Below are positions 13,244 through 16,503 of a DNA stretch of 16,503 nt, piece after piece. The stretch comes from an uncultured Prevotellaceae bacterium. GTDB lineage: Bacteria; Bacteroidota; Bacteroidia; Bacteroidales; Bacteroidaceae. The notes below the pieces were generated by a model. The model had not been told where the DNA came from and made no database searches. It was given only the letters and a program-made list of their open reading frames with translations. The first letter of the stretch is position 1. Every line of letters begins with the position of its first letter. The stretch is from the NCBI GenBank assembly GCA_946624335.1, contig CAMOSA010000035.1:1-16503 (forward strand), read 5' to 3'. A program made the position numbers and the translations under genes.

Positions 13244-14533
13244 TCAATGGAGTATCTCTGTGTTGCGAATGGCTTTGGCCAGCTGTTTGATCCGTTCCAC
13301 GAGGGGGAAATAGTCTGCTTCCAGGCGACGGATGGTCTCCGACAGCTCACGGCGTTCCTGCGATGAGGCAACGGCATAGCTGTCACGCAGGCGCTGAAGC
13401 ATCGTGGCGTCTGTCTGTTCGGTCTTGCTAAGGCTCAACCACTCGCTCATCATCTGACGGGCCTCGGCTGAACGGAACTGGTCGAGCGAAGTGTAAGTCC
13501 GGCTGTCATCGATGACGAAGCAGAAATCGTGGGCCACACGTTCGTCATGCTGGACCTTGCCGCTGCGGACATCGGACAGCCGCTGCTGGGCTGCGACGAC
13601 GGCAGCGGGAACGCCTTCGGCTGTCTCATCTTCGGCAACGGCGTTGGACCACGTCGAACGGATGGAGGTCAGACGGGCCTGGCGACGAAGCTCATCGTCG
13701 TCGATGTCGTCGCCATAGACTTCACGCGTCGCGTTGGGAATGAAGGTGTACACGCAGACATTGCCGTCGGACTGATAACGGTCGCTGACAAACCAGCCCA
13801 ACTGATTAAGCTCGTCGATGGCCAGCAAGTAGTCGTTAGCCGTCGAATTGAAGGGGAAACCGACGTTCTCAGGGGCAAGGAAGGTGCCGTCCTCGCCGTC
13901 GGCACGACTCACGAAGATATCATAGCCCCCGATGCTCGCAGGACCCGTCGCCGCGTAGTAAAGCGTGAGGCCGTCGGAGAGCAGGAACGGATAGTTCTGA
14001 CACACATCGTCATCGTTAAGGCCGCTCAGCTCCACGGGATCAGACCACTGGTCGCCGATCTTGTCGGCAACAGCCAGGTGCATCGTGCCGGGGAGAGCGA
14101 AGTAACGCTTATTGCTCAGCTCGTTCTCGTAGACCGTGGCCGGGCTGTCTACCTTCACCAGGAACGACGAGGAATAGCTGTCGACACGGCCGCTCTCACG
14201 ACTTAGACGAATATGCTTCAAAGCCTCGTCCTTCGGGCATACGACGCTGTCGATGACCGTGATACACTCTGTCGCATGAAGCATCGATTGACCCTGACGA
14301 GCGCGATGCAGCAGGGAGTCGAGATGATCGGTGGGCTTACGCTTCTTCTTCAGCGCGGCCATCTCCTTGTCGAGCAATTGTTCGGCATGCTCGAAATCAT
14401 ATTCAGCCAAAGCGGTTGCCACCTGTTCCGTCAGGGGTATGACAGGTGCTTTCGGAGTTCTTCGGCGCTGGCCATGAGCGATGGAGGGCGAGGCGATGAG
14501 CGCCACGAGACAAAGGGTTTTGATATTGATCAT
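13244..14533 (-). CDS. Secreted PD40/TolB-like beta-propeller protein
   Basis: The 429-residue protein has a signal peptide (MINIKTLCLV..., cleavage near AHG-Gln22), so it is exported. An alpha-helical, charged segment follows (about 30-90). A region with PD40-like, WD40-like beta-propeller repeats comes next, seen in YPFLLSDGLTLYYAATG followed by GGYDIFVSRADG, and in GWFVSDRYQSDGNVCVYTFIPN. The C-terminal third is helical and charged, with likely coiled coil. PD40 repeats in Bacteroidetes often occur in envelope-associated proteins, including PorE of the T9SS, but no OmpA-like domain is present here and its role is unknown. The ATG at 14533 is chosen over one at 14608 because the -7 box at 14567-14574 lies between them and because it directly precedes the signal peptide. 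A strong hairpin lies downstream; the gene is convergent with the protease gene. Confidence 0.8.
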   Translation of the reverse strand: MINIKTLCLVALIASPSIAHGQRRRTPKAPVIPLTEQVATALAEYDFEHAEQLLDKEMAALKKKRKPTDHLDSLLHRARQGQSMLHATECITVIDSVVCPKDEALKHIRLSRESGRVDSYSSSFLVKVDSPATVYENELSNKRYFALPGTMHLAVADKIGDQWSDPVELSGLNDDDVCQNYPFLLSDGLTLYYAATGPASIGGYDIFVSRADGEDGTFLAPENVGFPFNSTANDYLLAIDELNQLGWFVSDRYQSDGNVCVYTFIPNATREVYGDDIDDDELRRQARLTSIRSTWSNAVAEDETAEGVPAAVVAAQQRLSDVRSGKVQHDERVAHDFCFVIDDSRTYTSLDQFRSAEARQMMSEWLSLSKTEQTDATMLQRLRDSYAVASSQERRELSETIRRLEADYFPLVERIKQLAKAIRNTEILH

Positions 14534-14566
14534 GCGATGTCTGTCTGTTTCTTTCTTTTCAAACGA

Positions 14567-14574
14567 CAAAGTTA
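14567..14574 (-). promoter_or_regulatory. Bacteroidetes -7 promoter box for the PD40 gene
   Basis: The minus strand reads TAACTTTG, an exact TAnnTTTG match, 33 nt before the ATG at 14533. It excludes the longer upstream start. No clear -33 element is seen. Confidence 0.65.
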
Positions 14575-14638
14575 CTGCTTTTTGTGGGATGCGGCGCGGC
14601 TGAGTCACGACAATTAAGGTTATTTAACCCAAATCGGT

Positions 14639-14715
14639 TCATTCCTCATTCCTCATTAGTCATTCCTCATTCGTCATTCGTCATTAGTCATTCCTCATTC
14701 GTCATTCGTCATTTT
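14639..14715 (+). repeat. Heptamer tandem repeat TCATTCC/TCATTCG/TCATTAG, eleven units
   Basis: Eleven contiguous 7-bp units all begin TCATT and end in CC, CG or AG, with a final TCATTTT. The order of endings (CC, CC, AG, CC, CG, CG, AG, CC, CG, CG) suggests block duplication of a 28-bp group. The array ends 3 nt from the stop codon of the minus-strand ttcA homologue. Confidence 0.95.
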
Positions 14716-14717
14716 AT

Positions 14718-15497
14718 TTAAGCTTCCACCAGCTTCCCTGCAGCTTCGAGAGCGTGCCACAGCGAGTAGCGGGCCTCTGGGTTGAGGGCCTCGATTTGGC
14801 TCATCAACTCGCGGGCAGCGGTGCGGCGCGTCGCCGTCTCGTAGGGACAAGTCTTGCGCAAAGGCTGGTAGCCACGCTGCTGGGCAAAAGCCCGTATGTC
14901 AGCCTCGCAGATCGTGGCGAGGGGGCGGATGATGGTCAACGGCATCTTGCGCATCTCCAGCCGCACGGGCATCGTGGAGAAATGGCCTTGAAAAGTGAGG
15001 TTCAACAAAGCCGTGTGCAGGAGGTCGTCCTGATGGTGGCCGAGGGCAATCTTGTTGAAGCCGTGCTCTTGGGCGAAGTTGAAGAATTGCTTACGGCGAT
15101 TCCAGGAGCAGAGAAAGCACATCGGCTTACGAGCAGCATGACTCACCGTCGGAAGCTCATCGGCAGAGGGAACGGCTGACGGCGTGATTGAGGTCGTGAC
15201 GACATGTAAGGGCACGCCGACGGATTCGCAAAAAGCGCTCAGATATGAGGCGTCGGCCTCATACTGAACGCTGTCTATGCGGACGTGTAGTGCTTCAACG
15301 TGAAAACGGGGGCGGTAGATGCGAGACTGCCGGGCAAGAAGCTCGAGCATACAGAGTGAATCTTTGCCGCCGGAGAGGCCGACGAGGATGCGGTCGCCAT
15401 CGGCGATGAGACCGTAGCGCGACGAGGCCACACGAAAACGCTGCGTCAGTCGTCTCGCAAGCGTGGCCGCCTCTGAAGACCTGTTTTCAACTTTCAA
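14718..15497 (-). CDS. ttcA: TtcA-family tRNA thiolation enzyme (PP-loop ATPase)
   Basis: This 259-residue protein carries the PP-loop SGGKDS (42-47), which binds ATP and adenylates the target base, and the TtcA-type iron-sulfur ligands Cys127 and Cys130 in CFLCSWNRRK plus Cys217 in KTCPYE. GHHQDD (153-158) is the conserved motif of the family. TtcA makes 2-thiocytidine at position 32 of some tRNAs; this shorter Bacteroidetes homologue is assigned by motif, so the target base is not certain. No ATG is available: an in-frame TGA lies two codons upstream, and the first usable codon is TTG at 15497, inside a heptamer repeat. The helix preceding the PP-loop (LARRLTQRF...) needs at least this start. 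It lies downstream of the glutamate synthase gene across repeat-only DNA, and another heptamer array begins right after its stop. Confidence 0.85.
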   Translation of the reverse strand: MKVENRSSEAATLARRLTQRFRVASSRYGLIADGDRILVGLSGGKDSLCMLELLARQSRIYRPRFHVEALHVRIDSVQYEADASYLSAFCESVGVPLHVVTTSITPSAVPSADELPTVSHAARKPMCFLCSWNRRKQFFNFAQEHGFNKIALGHHQDDLLHTALLNLTFQGHFSTMPVRLEMRKMPLTIIRPLATICEADIRAFAQQRGYQPLRKTCPYETATRRTAARELMSQIEALNPEARYSLWHALEAAGKLVEA

Positions 15498-15634
15498 CTC
15501 TCAACTTTCAACTTTCAACTCTCAACTTTCAACTCTCCGCTCGGCTTTGCCGCTTCGCTCTGCGAAGAACTTTAACTCTCAACTATCAACTCTCAACTTT
15601 CAACTTTCAACTCTCAACTCTCAACCCTCAACTC
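15487..15634 (+). repeat. Hairpin-plus-heptamer repeat element, copy 3
   Basis: Seven TCAACTT/TCAACTC units (15487-15535) lead to two hairpins, CGGC-TTT-GCCG (15542-15552) and CTTCGC-TCT-GCGAAG (15553-15567). AAC and about nine further units, one degenerate, follow to 15634. Stems are identical to copy 2 while loops differ. The element fills the whole space between the two minus-strand genes: it contains the stop of the glutamate synthase gene (15628-15630) and the apparent TTG start of the ttcA homologue (15495-15497). Confidence 0.95.
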
Positions 15635-16503
15635 AGATACTCATGCATCGATTGAGCAGCACGACGACCGTCGCCCATAGCAAGGATGACGGTGGCACCG
15701 CCACGGACGATATCGCCGCCGGCAAAGATGGTCGGGATGTTGGTCTGCATGCCATCATTGACGACGATCGTGTTCTTGCGGCCAAGTTCCAAGCCTTCGA
15801 TGCTGGTCGGGACGATCGGATTCGGAGAAACGCCGACGGCCACGATTGCCTGGTCAATCTCTATGGTCTCCGTAGCGCCTGGGATGGGCTGTGGCGAACG
15901 GCGTCCACTGGCATCGGGCTCGCCGAGTTCCATCTTCTGAAGGACGACGGCACGAACGTTGCCCTGATCGTCGCCAAGATACTCGAGCGGATTGTGCAGC
16001 GTGAGGAACTCTATGCCCTCCTCCTTGGCGTGCTTGACCTCTTCGAGACGAGCAGGCATCTCGGCCTCGGAACGGCGATAGGCGATGAAAACACGCTCGG
16101 CACCCAGACGCTTGGCGGTACGGCAAGAGTCCATGGCGGTGTTGCCGCCTCCGACGACCATGACGTTCTTGGCACGGTGGATAGGCGTATCGCTGTCCTC
16201 GCTCGAGGCATCCATCAGGTTGACACGCGTCAAGTATTCGTTGCTCGACATGATGCCCTTGAGGTTCTCGCCCGGAATATTCATGAAGTTAGGCAGACCG
16301 GCACCAGAGCCGACGAAGATACCCTGGAAGCCTTGCTGCTCCAGCTCGTCGACGGTGATGGTCTTGCCGATGATGCAATCCTTGACGAAGCGGACACCCA
16401 TCTTTTCGAGGTTGTGGATCTCGACGTCGACGATGGCGTTGGGCAGTCGGAACTCTGGGATGCCGTACTTCAGCACGCCGCCGATCTCGTGCAGCGCCTC
16501 GAA
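15628..16503 (-). CDS. gltA: NADPH-dependent glutamate synthase, GltA/small-subunit type (5' end outside the window)
   Basis: The frame is open through the window edge, so only the C-terminal 291 residues are seen. They begin FEALHEIGGVLKYGIPEF, a sequence internal to this family, meaning that the N-terminal iron-sulfur region and the FAD-binding glycine motif lie outside. Visible are the NADPH-binding VMVVGGGNTAMDSCRTAKRL segment, the IAYRRSEAEMPA motif and the FAD-contacting IFAGGDIVRGGATVILAMGDG near the end. The family includes homotetrameric glutamate synthase, the GltD subunit and NfnB/SudA-like flavin oxidoreductases; without the N-terminus and neighbours these cannot be fully separated. 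It probably supplies electrons from NADPH for glutamate formation. The TGA stop is part of a TCAACTC heptamer read in reverse. Confidence 0.9.
   Translation of the reverse strand, partial: FEALHEIGGVLKYGIPEFRLPNAIVDVEIHNLEKMGVRFVKDCIIGKTITVDELEQQGFQGIFVGSGAGLPNFMNIPGENLKGIMSSNEYLTRVNLMDASSEDSDTPIHRAKNVMVVGGGNTAMDSCRTAKRLGAERVFIAYRRSEAEMPARLEEVKHAKEEGIEFLTLHNPLEYLGDDQGNVRAVVLQKMELGEPDASGRRSPQPIPGATETIEIDQAIVAVGVSPNPIVPTSIEGLELGRKNTIVVNDGMQTNIPTIFAGGDIVRGGATVILAMGDGRRAAQSMHEYLS

Noticed and set aside
14534..14608. Longer start for the PD40 protein
   Set aside because: The extra 25 codons would span the -7 box at 14567-14574 and place charged residues before the signal peptide.

Overview
The window looks like a chromosomal segment from a GC-rich member of the Bacteroidales, probably Prevotellaceae-like. 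This rests on TAnnTTTG (-7) promoter boxes instead of sigma70-type -10 boxes, starts without clear Shine-Dalgarno sites, a lipoprotein with a Bacteroidetes-like Cys-Ser-Asp-Asp start, an orphan TrpB2, a Bacteroidetes-type DsbD, a short TtcA-family enzyme and a large secreted protein ending in what looks like a type IX secretion (T9SS) sorting domain. No tRNA, rRNA, integrase, transposase or CRISPR array was seen.

Layout: (1) 67-606 (-) small lipoprotein. (2) 856-2487 (+) probable operon of queF, a glutathione-peroxidase-type thiol peroxidase and an exported nitroreductase-fold protein. (3) 2538-3650 (-) dinB, convergent with that operon. (4) 3915-5282 (+) trpB2, divergent from dinB, followed by a hairpin terminator. 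(5) 5516-7708 (+) dsbD, then 67 nt later 7776-12431 (+) a 1551-residue secreted papain-like cysteine protease with FN3, LamG, PKD and T9SS-sorting regions. (6) 12432-13243, about 0.8 kb without a convincing gene but full of structure: a pair of ~110-bp inverted repeat arms, a 22-bp tandem array and a long hairpin. (7) 13244-14533 (-) secreted PD40 beta-propeller-like protein. (8) 14718-15497 (-) TtcA-family tRNA thiolation enzyme and 15628-16503 (-) the 3' part of an NADPH glutamate synthase gene, cut by the window edge.

Functional links: dsbD carries reducing power to the periplasm and is followed by a cysteine-rich exported protease that may share its transcript. The peroxidase/nitroreductase pair suggests redox defence; queF and the TtcA homologue act in tRNA modification.

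The least ordinary content is non-coding. Heptamer tandem repeats of three sequence types, some joined to a conserved double hairpin, sit exactly at gene borders. They supply the stop codons of the nitroreductase and glutamate synthase genes and the apparent TTG start of the ttcA homologue. One copy, next to a perfect 31-bp inverted repeat, lies in frame inside dsbD and encodes most of an extra linker. Together with the 12.4-13.2 kb block these suggest a dispersed, non-autonomous repeat family.
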